NCBI RefSeq assembly: GCF_000699445.3
Contig: NC_067198.1
Span: 36,546,536 to 36,610,535 of the forward strand
DNA: 64,000 nucleotides
Direction of reading: 5' to 3'
DNA from: Schistosoma haematobium
Lineage: Eukaryota > Platyhelminthes > Trematoda > Strigeidida > Schistosomatidae
Part shown: positions 1 to 11,008 of the stretch, in pieces
Layout of the letters: every line of letters starts with the position of its first letter
How positions within the stretch are numbered: position 1 is the first letter of the stretch
Program-made: the position numbers and the translations under genes
The notes under the pieces: generated by a model
The model's input: only the letters and a program-made list of their open reading frames with translations
Told to the model about the DNA's origin: nothing
Databases searched by the model: none

Positions 1-104
1 CACATGCGCAAGCAGCTTCACCATAAATGATCTCCGAATCATCACTGAATCGATTTAAATTTACCTTCGCGTCGAGTTCGTCAATTCTCCTTGATTTCCC
101 GGGA
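1..104. other. unassigned left edge
   Basis: The first ~104 bases have no match to the other repeats in the window. Homology to RTE family B begins at about 105. This is either host DNA flanking the 5' truncation point of the outer B copy or an older repeat. Confidence 0.4.
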
Positions 105-211
105 CACGAAGTCTCAGCACGGATACAGAAGGCTCGACTAGCTTTTACCAACTTGCGTCATTTGTGGCGTAGGCGAGATTTCCGTCTATCAACCAAAGGA
201 CGGGTTTACTG
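105..211 (+). mobile_element. outer RTE family B copy, left piece (5'-truncated)
   Basis: This stretch is nearly the same as 29002-29117 of the full-length B copy on the + strand, coding for the RT thumb segment with the residues LWRRRD. It stops abruptly at the bases TTTACTG, where family A sequence begins. The missing continuation (GCGCAGCAG and onward) resumes at 7384. This is therefore the left half of a B copy split by an A insertion. The copy starts in mid-element, as 5'-truncated LINEs usually do. Confidence 0.85.
207..211. repeat. probable target-site duplication of A copy 1, left (TACTG)
   Basis: TACTG (or ACTG) occurs at the left junction and again at 7382-7386 after the AAT tail. 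The intact B sequence has it once. The exact length is ambiguous because the tail also ends in A/T. Confidence 0.6.
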
Positions 212-212
212 T

Positions 213-1073
213 ATGTTACCACCGAATATGAGTACTGAAGCAGTTTTTCTGAAACCGCACGCGCCATTCAAACTAGCTGCCTTCAACGTTCGCACACTTA
301 TGCAGGTTGGACAACAGATAGGGCTGGCTATGTCTTTGGGAAGTCTTAATATCGATGTTTGCTGTCTATCCGAGACCCGTATTCAAGACTCTGGTGAAGT
401 ACTACAAATTCGCTCTCCATCTGTCGCTTCGAAAAGCTTGTTTTACGTGCGCTTATCCGGGGACCCTGTGGCATCTTCGTCTGGTCTTGTTGGCGTTGGT
501 GTCGCACTGAGCGCTAGAGCTGAGGCAGCACTAATCTATTGGATCCCCATTAACAGTCGGTTATGTGCTGTTAGATTAGAGAGTTCCATCAAAGTGAGAA
601 GAAATCGGCGTGAGAAACGATGTCTTTTCGTCATCTCCGCCTATGCCCCGACAGATTGCAGCCTGGATGCAACCAAGGATGAGTTTTATCACCAGTTATC
701 TGTTCTTATCCAGAAAGTGCGTTCGACAGATATTGTAGTACTAGCCGGATACTTGAATGCTCAGGTCGGGCGTCTAGGCACAGAAGAGAGTCGTTTAGGT
801 GGCCAATGGGGACTCGTTGGTCGCAGGTCAGATAACGGGGACCGTCTACTGCAACTGTGCACGGACCACAACCTGTTCCTGGCCAGCACTAACTTTCGGC
901 ACAGTCATCACCGATGTGCCACCTGGCGTCCCCCTTCTGCATCTCAAGCCTGGACTCAGATTGATCACATCGCGATCAGCTACCGCTGGCGTGGTTGTGT
1001 ACAAGACTGCTGCTCCTTTTGGAGTACCTATCTGGACTCTGACCATGCCTTGGTCTGCACCAATCTTACCTAA
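213..1073 (+). pseudogene. family A endonuclease domain (APE type), inactive
   Basis: This is the N-terminal part of the A polyprotein, from ATG 213. The APE endonuclease nicks target DNA for target-primed reverse transcription. Visible motifs are FNVRTL near the start, LSETRIQD, SAYAPTD, WTQIDHIAIS and SDHALV. The metal-binding GDFN motif reads GYLN here (AGYLNAQVG), so the usual Asp is Tyr. The other A copy has the same change. The frame ends at 1073, and the RT continues in another frame, which implies a frameshift near 1070-1100. Family assignment is firm; lack of activity is inferred from the missing Asp and the frameshift. Confidence 0.8.
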
Positions 1074-1076
1074 CTT

Positions 1077-2612
1077 TTCAGTGGTCAACGAAGTGACCGC
1101 CACCAACATATTGATGTTGGCAGGCCGGTTGCTAGCTACCATTCCACCGAAAAGTATGGATGAGCATTGGTTGCAATCGCATGACGCCATGAAAATGGCG
1201 AGTAAAGCCGCTTGCGGCTTCGCGAAACGTTCCACTCATAAGCACTGGGTTTCTTCTGGCTCCTTACAACTCATCGGAGCCCGTCGGTCTACTCCGGTTG
1301 ACCGTGAGTTTGACCACAAACGAAGGATGTTACGTAAGGAAATTGGGCAAAGCTTGCGTAAGGACCGAGAAGCCTGGTGGTCGAAGCGTGCTAATGAGTT
1401 GGAAGCAGCAGCTACATCTGGTAATTACCGGAAGCTCTTCCAACTCATCCGAGCCACTGGCAGGAAGAAGTCTGGTGTGAGCGAAACAATCTGCGAGGAT
1501 GATGGGATGCCAATCACTTACATCCATCGACGTCTTGGACGATGGGCAGAATTTTTCGAAGGGCAGTTCAACTGGCCTGCTGCTCCGGCAACATCGGTCA
1601 GACTGTCCTGCACTCCATGGCCGGTGACGACTGATCCACCAAATGAGGCGGAAGTCCGCAAGGAACTCCAACTATTGAAGCGCTACAAATCACGTGGCCC
1701 AGATGACTTACTTCCTACGCTTTTCAAAGATGGTGGCGACTTTTTGACTAAGGAATTGACGACGTTGTTTACAAAGGTTTGGGAACTAGAGAGTGTACCA
1801 ACGTCATGGAATGAGTCGATAGTTGTCCCTATCTTTAAAAAGGGTTCACGTCGTTCCTGTAACAACTATCGGGGGATAAGTCTACTTCCGATTGCGTCCA
1901 AACTATTGGCTTCCGTCATACTTCGTAGGTTGTTCAAAACCCGAGAAAGATTGACTCGCGAGGAGCAGGCTGGGTTTCGTTCTGGTCGAGGATGTATTGA
2001 TTATATCTTCATCCTCCGCCAAATGTCAGAACACCGTCATACTTATCAAAGGCCAACAATCGTAGTATTTCTTGACATCAGGGCTGCCTTCGATTCGTTG
2101 GACAGGACTGTTCTCTGGGATTGTCTATTGAAGGAGGGTGTACCTGAGAAGTTTATTAACATCCTAAAAGCCTTATATACAAACACTTCAGGCGGAGTGA
2201 GGACATAAAACCACCTTTCTCCATCGTTTCATTCGAGCAGTGGGGTTAGGCAGGGTTGCCCAATCTCACCATTCCTCTTCAACTTTGTCATCGACGATAT
2301 TCTGGAAACAGCTCTGATGGATGTAAGTAAAGGTGGTGTGGATCTGTTGCCTGGAGTATGCGGATGATATTGTCTTACTGTGCGATAAGGCCAAGACATG
2401 CAATCCGCACTTAATCAGTTGGCAATCAGTGTCCGTAGGTATGGTATGTGCTTTGCACCTTCGAAGTGCAAAGTACTTCTACAAGACTGGCAGGATTCTA
2501 ATCCTGTACTCACCCTGGATGGTGAGCAGATAGACGTAGTCGAGAAGTTCGTGTATCTGGGTAGCTGCATAAGTGCTGGTGGGGGTGTGAGTGATGAGAT
2601 CAATGCACGTAT
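1077..2612 (+). pseudogene. family A reverse transcriptase, N-terminal and palm part, broken
   Basis: The RT of A copy 1 up to the B insertion point. Seen in order are the linker (REFDHKRRMLRKEIG), finger motifs (PIFKKGSRRSCNNYRGISLL), QAGFRSGRGCID, palm A (VVFLDIRAAFDSLDR), SGVRQGCPISPFLFNF, palm C (YADDIVLL) and the start of the thumb (FVYLGSCISAGGG). The main frame (799-2208) stops at a TAA just before the SGVRQG block. Two further frame changes lie near 2345 and 2398. The second A copy has the same TAA and the same frame changes. The reading resumes at 6559 after the inserted B copy. Confidence 0.8.
2601..2612. repeat. target-site duplication of B copy 1, left (CAATGCACGTAT)
   Basis: The 12-bp sequence CAATGCACGTAT ends at 2612 and is repeated at 6547-6558. 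The A reading frame continues across the pair when one copy and the insert are removed. Confidence 0.93.
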
Positions 2613-2840
2613 CAGTCAGTCAGTAACAACGTAGAACTTCGTACGTATGTACATCAGTTCGAGTTGACACACCACCTTGGCACAGAGATGCAGTGGTCGA
2701 TTCAAATCCCGTAGTGGTAGAGTTAGCAAGAGTATAAGCAGTAATAGGGAAGATTAGGGTTTGGAGATGTTAATTAAAGAGTATAATCCAGTGAAGTAAA
2801 TTTGGAAAGATGAAAAAACGGACATCGAGAATTCAGAAGA

Positions 2841-5184
2841 TTAGAATTTGGGAGAACACAAAGAGTGGATGCACCTGCGCCATTGCAAACGATTTTGAGC
2901 CATGTCATTCAGCGTCTCTAACCATCGGTTGCTATCATCTCGTGGTCCCCAACCAGGTAGTCTACACCTACCGACATGACTCAGTCCACTTGTCAGTGAC
3001 TTCATGGACTTTTGCCATGTTTTGTTCTGGCCGCCCCTAGCTTTCTTCCAACCTACTCCTATACCACTGAACATAGCACGTCGTGGTAGTCGGTCGTTGG
3101 GCATACGTAACACGTGTCCCAGCCATCTCAACTGATGAAGTTTCACTACTTCATCAATTGATTTGCCATCCTTACCTAGTACTCGTTTCCTAACAACTGT
3201 GTTACTTACTCGATGGTCCCATGATATACGAGCAATGTTTCGAAGACACCTATGATCAAATACTAGTAACCTACGAATATCCTCTACTGTTACCGGCCAT
3301 GTTTCACTGCCATAATGTAGGACGGGACGAACTGCTGCGCAGTAAACCCGTCCTTTGTTTGATAGACGGATATCTCGCCTACGCCATAAATGACGCAAGT
3401 TGGCGAAAGCTATTCTAGCCTTCTGTATCCGTGCTGAGATTTCGTCACACACCAGACCACAAGGGCGGATGAGACTTCCAAGATAAGTGAAGCGATCGTC
3501 ACGCTCAATTACTTCACTCCCTATCATTAGTTCGGGTGTCAATGCAACCCAATCCTGAAGCAATATTTTGCATTTCGAGGGAGAGAATCGCATCCCGAAC
3601 ATGCTTGCATTGTTGCTTAGAGTGGCCAGAAGACTCTGCATTTTGTCAGCGTCTTCACCAAATAGAACTATGTCATCGGCATATTCTAAGTCAAAAAGTG
3701 AATCTCCTGGTAGAAGTTCAACCCCTGGAAATCTAGACGAGGAAAGTGTTATCTCTAAAAGTACGTCAATGACAAAGTTGAACAAGAATGGAGAGTAGAC
3801 AGCCCTGACGAACACCACTTGAGGTAATCAATTCTAATGACAGTTCGCCATAAGCTCTCACTCTACCAGGTTTGTTCGAGTAGAGAGCCTTTATAAGGTT
3901 AATATACTTCTTTGGTACTCCTTTCAGTGACAAACACTGCCATAGAACCTCACGATCAACAGAGTCGAATGCTGCTTTAAGATCGAGAAATACCACCATT
4001 GTAGGGCGTCTGAATGTGTGTCTGTGTTCTAGAACCTGACGTAGTGTGAATATCTGATCTATACAATCACGTCCAGGTCGAAAACCAGCATGGTTTTCTC
4101 TAGTCTGTTCTTCACGAGCTTTGGTTTGGCGTCGAAGTATTATTGAAGCTAATATTTTAGATACTATATTAGTCAAACTAATTCCTCTGTGATTGTCACA
4201 AGAGGACTTTTGCCCTTTCTTATAGACTGGCACAATCAGTGATTGAGACCAGTCAGATGGGATTACGTCTAGTTCCCAAATTCTACCTAAGACCTCGTTT
4301 AGTCTCATTGCTAATACTGGACCACCATCCTTAAAAATCACAGGAGTAAACCTGTCAGGGCCTGCTGCTCTTCCTCGCTTCAGATTTCCTATGGCTTTTT
4401 CAACTTCGTAAAGAGACGGAGGACCTACATTAACTTGCCATTCAGGTTGACTAGAGATCGTGGGAAACCGAAGTGTGGCTGAAGGCCAGTTGAACTGATC
4501 CCTGAAGTGTTCTGCCCATCGATCCAATCTCCTGGATTGAGAATGAATAATATGTCCATCTTTCTCTGAGACTGTTTCGCTAACAGTCGGGTTCCTAATA
4601 CCGATTTCCTTAACAAGTCTGAACAGTTGTCTGCTATTACCTATTGCCGCTGCCTTTTCCATCTCTCTTGCTTTCGCTACCCACCACTGTTCACGATCAT
4701 AGCGTAGACTTCTTGTCAGCTTGCGCTTAAGCTGACTCCGCTCTTCATTATGTTCAGAGCCAGGTGGAATGAGTTTCCGAGCATCTATCAGTGCGATAGA
4801 TGCTGCTGAGATCCAGCGTTGCTCCCTAACCTTCTGGTTTACCTTACTAGCAGATATCACTGCTGTTTCCACAGCTTTTCGGATATCATTCCATGCTGCC
4901 TCGGGGTGGGTATCACATACATGGCTGCCTAACTGTTTTCCTAGTTGTTCCTGAAATATACTCTCAGCTTGACTATCATTAAGTAGGCGCCTAAGAGGTT
5001 TCCTTGCAGCGTCTTTCTTACGTCCAGTAAAACGCAAGCAAATACGCGCTCGCACTAGAGCATGATCTGAATCTAAGCATGTGCTCCAGAATGAGCGACA
5101 GTCTTCTATCGAGCCCCTCCATCGGTGGCTGATAGCGATGTGATCTATTTGGGTCCAACGTTGAAGCGAATTAGGGGTCGCCAT
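2841..5184 (-). pseudogene. family B reverse transcriptase, copy 1
   Basis: The RT runs as two overlapping minus-strand frames, 5184-3766 and 3818-2841. The first holds the end of the endonuclease (WTQIDHIAIS, SDHALV), the linker, VPVYKKGQKSSCDNHRGIS, HAGFRPGRDCID, palm A (VVFLDLKAAFDSVDR) and GVRQGC. The second holds FVIDVLLE, palm C (EYADDIVLF), thumb YLGSLIRPCG, LHYGSETWPV and the RTE signature WLGHVLRMPNDRLPRRA, ending CSPKF-stop at 2841. A frameshift just after GVRQGC separates the two halves. The same frameshift is present in copy 2. Confidence 0.85.
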
Positions 5185-5214
5185 GTTAAAAGATGATTTT
5201 CCTTATGCTTAAAG

Positions 5215-6167
5215 TTAGTATTTGCAAGGAAAGGCGGTTATCTGAGCATAGCTGCAACAGACGGTCGCCATTATCTGTTCTTTGAGCCACGACACCATAA
5301 GATCCACCCAGGTGTCTTCCCTTTCGCTTAGTTTACCTACTTGAGCATTAAAGTCACCGGTCATTATTACTACATCCGAGCTCCTGGCTTTTCGGAGAAG
5401 GTCGGAGAGCTTTCTGTAAAACTCATCTTTTACATCATCTGCGCTGCAGTCAGTGGGAGAATAGGCAGAGACGACGAAGAGGCAACGACGAGTGTCCCTA
5501 TCTTTTGGATCCTTACTGTTCCGTTCAGTCGGACAGCGCACAAACGACTGTCTATTGGGATCCAGTCTAAGAGAGCTAGTTCTGCCCTAGGACTTAATGC
5601 TATACCTACGCCAGCGGGTCCACGAGAAGCAGCATCAGGGCTTCCAGATACACGAAGTGTGAATCGAGTTGCTTCTTTATTTTGGCATGGTGAGGTCAAG
5701 TGAATGACGCTACTCGGATCCTGTATGCGCGTTTCGGATACTCAGCACACATCGATGGCGCGGGATTCTGAAGTCTTAGCTAAGGAAGCCTGTTGTCCTA
5801 TTTGGCACAATGTTCGGACGTTAAAAGCTCCTACGTGTAGTTTAGAGCGTGGTTTCAGGAGACCAGGAATAACGTTCCGCGTACTCGAATCGTCTGCCCT
5901 AGCGGTGCGAGATGATAAAGAGACGTGAGAAGGGTTAGTCATGGAGATAAGAGAGGTATTAGGAGGTGTAGGAAGGATTTGAACGTGACCAACTTGGTCT
6001 CGTGTGCTGTTACGGGTATGAGGGCTGATATCACTTCCCGGCTGCCCACACCGTGGAAGAGTATTTCTTGAGGAACCTGGAAAGGAAATTGCATTAGTGT
6101 TGGTCTTGACGACCTGGGAGCGTGACCGCAGAGCCCAGCGGGCAACTGCTTGAGGCCGGTCGCGCAC
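5215..6167 (-). pseudogene. family B endonuclease, copy 1
   Basis: The APE endonuclease of B copy 1, on the minus strand. Motifs: GAFNVRTLCQIGQQ, SETRIQD after an in-frame TGA (following SRAIDVC), SAYSPTDCS, TGDFNAQVGKL with the catalytic Asp intact, and the switch to the RT frame near 5184. Compared with copy 2 there is an extra single-base change near 5510 that splits the frame again. The TGA and the EN-RT frame change are common to both B copies. Confidence 0.8.
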
Positions 6168-6546
6168 GGCCTTTCCGTGGAAGGTTTTTAATGTGTTAGC
6201 TCCGTTCTTCGAATGGCCTTACCGCCTGAGACGGAAATCCGTGAGGCAAGGTGTGACATTTCTAGGGTCGAGCTTTTCTAACCCCACCCCTCCTTGTGGG
6301 AAGGCAGCATCGCTGCAGATGCTGGTTGTCCGAGGGAAACACCTTATTGCTGTCACACCCCTCTACAGTCAGCAGTACGACTTCACCCTCAGACCTTGAG
6401 TTGCTGCTTTTAGTCTTACAGTTCACCAATCGACCTGCCTGGCATGGTAGAACCTACAGGAACATATGTTCCAGCCATTATAGCTCGGTTGGGTCATCAC
6501 GATAGGCAAGTCTGACCACCGCGTCAAGGTAGCAGCTTCGGTCGGG
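6168..6546 (-). other. family B 5' leader, copy 1
   Basis: About 380 nt at the 5' end of the element, shared with copy 2 (25910-26283), without a convincing reading frame. Presumed 5' UTR and internal promoter; the promoter role is inferred from how RTE elements work, not from a motif seen here. Confidence 0.5.
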
Positions 6547-6558
6547 CAATGCACGTAT
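6547..6558. repeat. target-site duplication of B copy 1, right (CAATGCACGTAT)
   Basis: An exact repeat of 2601-2612. Confidence 0.93.
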
Positions 6559-7144
6559 AGTGAAAGCCAGAGCGGCTCATGCTAATCTGGGCCATCTTTG
6601 GTGCCTTCGTGATGTTAGTCTGGCTGTAAAAGGTCGGATCTACAACGCGTCGGTGAGAGCAGTTTTGCTCTCTGCTTGTGGAACCTGGTCTCTCCAAGTT
6701 GAGGACGTTAGACGACTCTCTGTGTTCGATCATCGCTGTCTCCGAAGGATTGCTGAAATTCAGTGGCAACACCATGTCAGTAATGCAGAGGTTTGGCATC
6801 GTGTTTTCGGGCACAGAGATGATTATTCAATTGGTGTCACCATCTTGAAACACCGACTTCGGTGGCTTGGACATGTTCTCCGAATGTCGTCCCAGAGAAT
6901 CCCAAGTCGTGGATTATTTGCCGACTCTGGGACTGGTTGGAAGAAGCGGAGAGGTGGTCAGTGCATGACATGGTGTCGTGGCATGAAAGAAAGCTTCAAA
7001 GGACTGGATTCTGTTGGTCCTTCACGACTCCCTGGTTGGAGTCCGAGAGATGGTGCTACACAGTGGCTAGAGACGTTATCAGATATGGCGCAGAATAGAA
7101 GCCAGTGGCGATCCTGCTGTAAAATTCTTTTACTTTCTTCATAA
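6559..7144 (+). pseudogene. family A reverse transcriptase, C-terminal part, copy 1
   Basis: This continues the RT thumb of A copy 1 after the inserted B element (KARAAHANLGHLWCLRDVSLAVKGRIYNASVRAV read in pieces). It includes the RTE C-terminal signature WLGHVLRMSSQRIPSR and ends RSQWRS...LSS-stop near 7144. The frame is open across this part. The 240 nt after the stop are the 3' UTR and AAT tail of the element. Confidence 0.8.
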
Positions 7145-7383
7145 AAAGTGGTTGTGTATCCCTTACCTGAAAGATTTCCTCCGATTGTACCTTTCCGTTC
7201 CCTCATTTCTACCATACTGCCTTACACCATTCTCTTCGTTATTGTTCTCTTTTTTTTTTGCGCTCCTTAGCTTTTTTTTTCTATTTCTCTTCGGATTCTC
7301 ATTGTTTTGTGTGGCGCATATATATTGGCGCTCTCTTGTACCAATATTCATGTGTTCAAATAATAATAATAATAATAATAATA

Positions 7384-8124
7384 CTGCGCAGCAGTTCGTT
7401 CCGTCCTACATTATGGCAGTGAAACATGGCCGGTAACAGTAGAGGATATTCGTAGGTTACTAGTATTTGATCATAGGTGTCTTCGAAACATTGCTCGTAT
7501 ATCATGGGACCATCGAGTAAGTAACACAGTTGTTAGGAAACGAGTACTAGGTAAGGATGGCAAATCAATTGATGAAGTAGTGAAACTTCATCAGTTGAGA
7601 TGGCTGGGACACGTGTTACGTATGCCCAACGACCGACTACCACGACGTGCTATGTTCAGTGGTATAGGAGTAGGTTGGAAGAAAGCTAGGGGCGGCCAGA
7701 ACAAAACATGGCAAAAGTCCATGAAGTCACTGACAAGTGGACTGAGTCATGTCGGTAGGTGTAGACTACCTGGTTGGGGACCACGAGATGATAGCAACCG
7801 ATGGTTAGAGACGCTGAATGACATGGCTCAAAATCGTTTGCAATGGCGCAGGTGCATCCACTCTTTGTGTTCTCCCAAATTCTAATCTTCTGAATTCTCG
7901 ATGTCCGTTTTTTCATCTTTCCAAATTTACTTCACTGGATTATACTCTTTAATTAACATCTCCAAACCCTAATCTTCCCTATTACTGCTTATACTCTTGC
8001 TAACTCTACCACTACGGGATTTGAATCGACCACTGCATCTGTGTGCTAATGTGGTATGGCAACTCGAACTGATGTACGTACGTGCGAAATTCTACGTTGT
8101 TACTGAATGACTGACTGACCACTT
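7384..8124 (+). mobile_element. outer RTE family B copy, right piece with 3' end
   Basis: This resumes the B sequence exactly where the left piece (105-211) broke off (GCGCAGCAGTTCG) and runs to the B 3' end with the tail GAATGACTGACTGACC. It encodes the RT C-terminus, open from about 7580 to the stop near 7885 (WLGHVLRMPNDRLPRRA...CSPKF), followed by a 240-nt 3' UTR. Together the two pieces form one 5'-truncated B copy that served as target for A copy 1. Confidence 0.9.
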
Positions 8125-10593
8125 TTTATTAGGGGTAAATGACCCATGTAACGGGCATAGTCGTGCGAGCGAAAGTATATCAAGTTGAGAGAAGCATGAC
8201 AAGAACTGCTACAGTGAGTGGATAAAAGGCATTTGTTCTCAACCAGTTTGAATGTAATATATGAGAATATATTGATTGTCACTGAGAAACGTGTCCATTT
8301 CGTCATAGTGTTCTGCAGTTAAATGGGATAAAAACTGCGAGTTAAACTTTAAAAATTAGCATAGCGGAACTGGCAAACTATTATTTTCTTATAATTTTCG
8401 TACGGGCGGTTGTAAAGCGTTTTTGGTAGTTAAGACGTATGGTTGTCATTTTTCTGAAAATGACAGTTAAAACAAGTCAGTTATTAATAATGAAAGTGGC
8501 CGTGGAGTAGCTATTAAAGTAATCGCTCTTAGTCCCTACGGAATTAGAGTAAACATCGAGTTTTCTCGCAACTATAGAAGTTGCTGTTATTATTGCCCCT
8601 AGTAGGGACTTCTACAGTTTGCTGATCCTAACCACTGGAAAGCTTGCACAGATTTCTGTATGAGTTCGTTCATATTCTTTTTATAATTGGATATCCTCTT
8701 AGGTGTAATTTAGTACTAGGATGAATCGTTGGTCTGTTATGGTGAAGAGGACCATGAGGAAATTATACATCTGAATCATATTCCCCCTAATTCTTTTGTA
8801 CTGCACAGGTTGGAAGCTTAGAATTTCCTGCAGAACTGCGTATGGATTTTTTAGTCAGAGCACCTTTGTAGCTGCTGTTCTTGGAACGCTTTCGAAGCGA
8901 ACATTATGCTTCTTAAAGTAGGAGGATAACGCAGATTTTTTTTCAGATGAATTTTGAAGTAAACACTTAAATGAGTTCTCAATTGTTCCGAGATTAGGTT
9001 TCCTAATGTTCTGGAAAGAAACTTCAGGACAGAATATGGTTTTTTAGCTGGAGAATGCCAAAGGGAATAGAAATTGGGGTACCACACAATGTTGTCCCAG
9101 TCGTTTTACTATGGTAGGGAGTGTGATGCATCTATCACCCAAGAATTACTAGGTGGATAGAGTATCTGTTGGCGATGGGAAATCTCCAAATACAACTTGT
9201 GAGAAAAAAACTAATATCGATTCAAGGTGAATTTAGTGTGAATATAAAGTCAACTTTCAATACATTTTCTCATTACTTTGTAGGCTTCCAATGTATTCTC
9301 ACTATGATTTGTGTTCATTGACAATTTATCAGTTTATTAATTATGACCATTTTAATAGATATATAGATCATTAACCTAAATATATTTTCTATTAGGAAAT
9401 TGGAGTTTTTACTCTAGTTAATGTTTCATGGAAGACACGAATGGAAATAGTCTCGTTCGTCGTATTAACACCAGAGTTGACAATTAGTAGACCAGCACAC
9501 GTATCTGTCAGTATCAACATTGTTTATCTTTAACATTCTAAATCCGGTGGTATTGGTAAGAAGGTGGTTTATGTTCGACAGCTTGGGTTTTTCTGAAAAA
9601 CTATGGTTTTCAATTATTGTTATTATTATTAACTTTAATGTTCTGCTTACTAGAACTAATCCTAGTTGCTGAGAATTGCATATTTTACGAAGTATATAGG
9701 ACTAAACAAAACAATTATTAGTAATATTACTATTAAAACACCCCAAAATAGTTGCGTGTGATTTGTCATTCAAATTTTCTTCTGATCTAATATGATATTT
9801 GTTAATCTTTTCACTCATATCGTGAAAAGGAGCTTGTATAGTGAAACCGTAACTTTCCGGATCTTTTGCGGTAACAATACCCATTAGAAAATTGATGAAT
9901 GCAGTTAGGCATAGGAACCACGACAAGCCAGTGTTACTCCTCACATTCCTGTAAAGTTTACAGGTATGGTCACTCCTTTTTGTGTTATTTTATGTAGGAT
10001 AAATCTAAGGGCTTGCTTTAGTCGGATAATGTGAGCCCTAACATATTTCAGTGACTTTTTCGAGTTATTACACATTAGTCTATCTGCCTTTGTCATCTGA
10101 AGCGTAAATTAATAGTTAAATAAAAAAGAGGTCTTAAAAATTTACATCTGAGTCGTTTTTGTTGAAGAGTTTTCTAATAGACTGATAGTTATTTTACTCT
10201 CGGGAGTAGAGTAGACGTTCTTACATCACCTGTGTTCAGATGGTTTTATACTAAAGCTTACCAGATAACTACAATCTGTGAGAGAATCGTTTGACAAGTC
10301 ATTTCCTAAGAGATCATTTCATAAACGTATTATTTACTGAATCAAATCCTCCAAAAGGTTGAATAAAAATAAAAGTTTCACTACTTACAACAGTCTAGAT
10401 AATAGACCGCAAAATCATAACGGTCAAACACTAGTGAAAACATAGTTTACATATGAAGGCCTTAATATATACTGGCATGTAACTGATATGAAGTGCAGTT
10501 GATTCTATGTTGAAATTTCTAATCTTTGAGTACGATTTATTTGTAGAACACTCAGGCGTTCTTAAGTTGATTTTCTGAATATATATGTATATA
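8125..10593. other. gene-poor AT-rich stretch
   Basis: No recognisable gene or repeat family apart from the small minus-strand ORF at 9702-9944, listed separately. Short reading frames here are at chance level. Confidence 0.5.
9702..9944 (-). CDS. possible short secreted or membrane peptide exon, unrecognised
   Basis: A minus-strand frame of about 80 codons with a strongly hydrophobic stretch near its start (GLSWFLCLTAFINFLMGIV) followed by TAKDPESYGF. This resembles a signal peptide with a small-residue cleavage context. There is no ATG at the start; the frame opens after a possible splice acceptor (TTTACAG on the minus strand near 9950), so this would be an internal exon or a chance frame. 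I do not recognise the family. Schistosomes have many small secreted multi-exon genes, but nothing here ties it to one. Confidence 0.25.
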   Translation of the reverse strand: MRSNTGLSWFLCLTAFINFLMGIVTAKDPESYGFTIQAPFHDMSEKINKYHIRSEENLNDKSHATILGCFNSNITNNCFV

Positions 10594-10940
10594 GTTATAA
10601 CACTCGCGATTTACTTCGTCTAATGTTATAACGGTTGGGTTTCCACGTACACGTATGGGACGTTGATTTACCTTAAACGATTATCTACACTAGACCCCTC
10701 CCAGTGTCTACTCTACAGGACGTCAACACAACTAAGATCAAGAACATGTAATTAACCTGACCACAACGTAAATATATTTGCACACCAAAACCCGTCACAA
10801 TCCACAACAATGAACAAACAATAATAAGTGTGTTGCAATGATAAGAATAAAGGAATATATAACTCATCTGACACATGTCAGACTATCTACATGTCTGACT
10901 AAGCAGACAACCAATCATGATCATCCTCGACCACACATCA
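10594..10940 (-). mobile_element. LTR of palindrome gypsy element, left arm
   Basis: The mirror image of the right-arm LTR (11854-12201). On the minus strand it starts TGATGTGTGG directly after a purine-rich GCGAGGGAGG tract. It has no matching LTR elsewhere in the window. Confidence 0.6.
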
Positions 10941-11008
10941 CCTCCCTCGCGAAGTTTGGTTGTATGACACTTCACTTTTGGGTCTATTTGAAAAGATCTC
11001 TTTTGTTT

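Larger units (their letters stand above)
2613..6546 (-). mobile_element. RTE-clade non-LTR retrotransposon family B, copy 1, full length
   Basis: A complete B element (about 3934 bp) on the minus strand, inserted into A copy 1 and flanked by a perfect 12-bp target duplication. On its own strand it starts near CCGAAGCTGC, has about 370 nt without a clear reading frame, then endonuclease and RT. It ends in a short TGAC/CTGA repeat tail (2613-2624 on +). A second complete copy at 25910-29847 is nearly identical, with different flanks. The RTE clade is assigned from the EN-RT layout, the C-terminal WLGHVLRMP block and the simple-repeat tail. Confidence 0.92.
212..7383 (+). mobile_element. RTE-clade non-LTR retrotransposon family A, copy 1, full length, interrupted
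   Basis: A non-LTR element with an APE-type endonuclease followed by a reverse transcriptase and a short 3' UTR ending in (AAT)n at about 7359-7383. Its 5' end coincides with that of the second A copy (46574, minus), so both appear full length, about 3.2 kb once the inserted B copy (2613-6546) is subtracted. There is almost no 5' UTR; an ATG lies at 213. The order EN-RT, the lack of RNase H and the microsatellite tail are typical of the RTE clade, to which schistosome SR2 belongs. The name SR2-like is inference. Confidence 0.85.

Noticed and set aside
799..1076. Upstream extension of the A RT frame over the endonuclease
   Set aside because: Before about 1077 this frame is out of register with the EN motifs (IDHIAIS, SDH) and has no recognisable content.
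2810..3818. Plus-strand ORFs inside B copy 1 and their mirror images in copy 2
   Set aside because: Antisense shadows of the RT; they have no domain and depend on the RT codon pattern.
7359..7386. Microsatellite unrelated to elements
   Set aside because: The AAT repeat is exactly at the A 3' end and is followed at once by the interrupted B sequence, so it is the element's tail.
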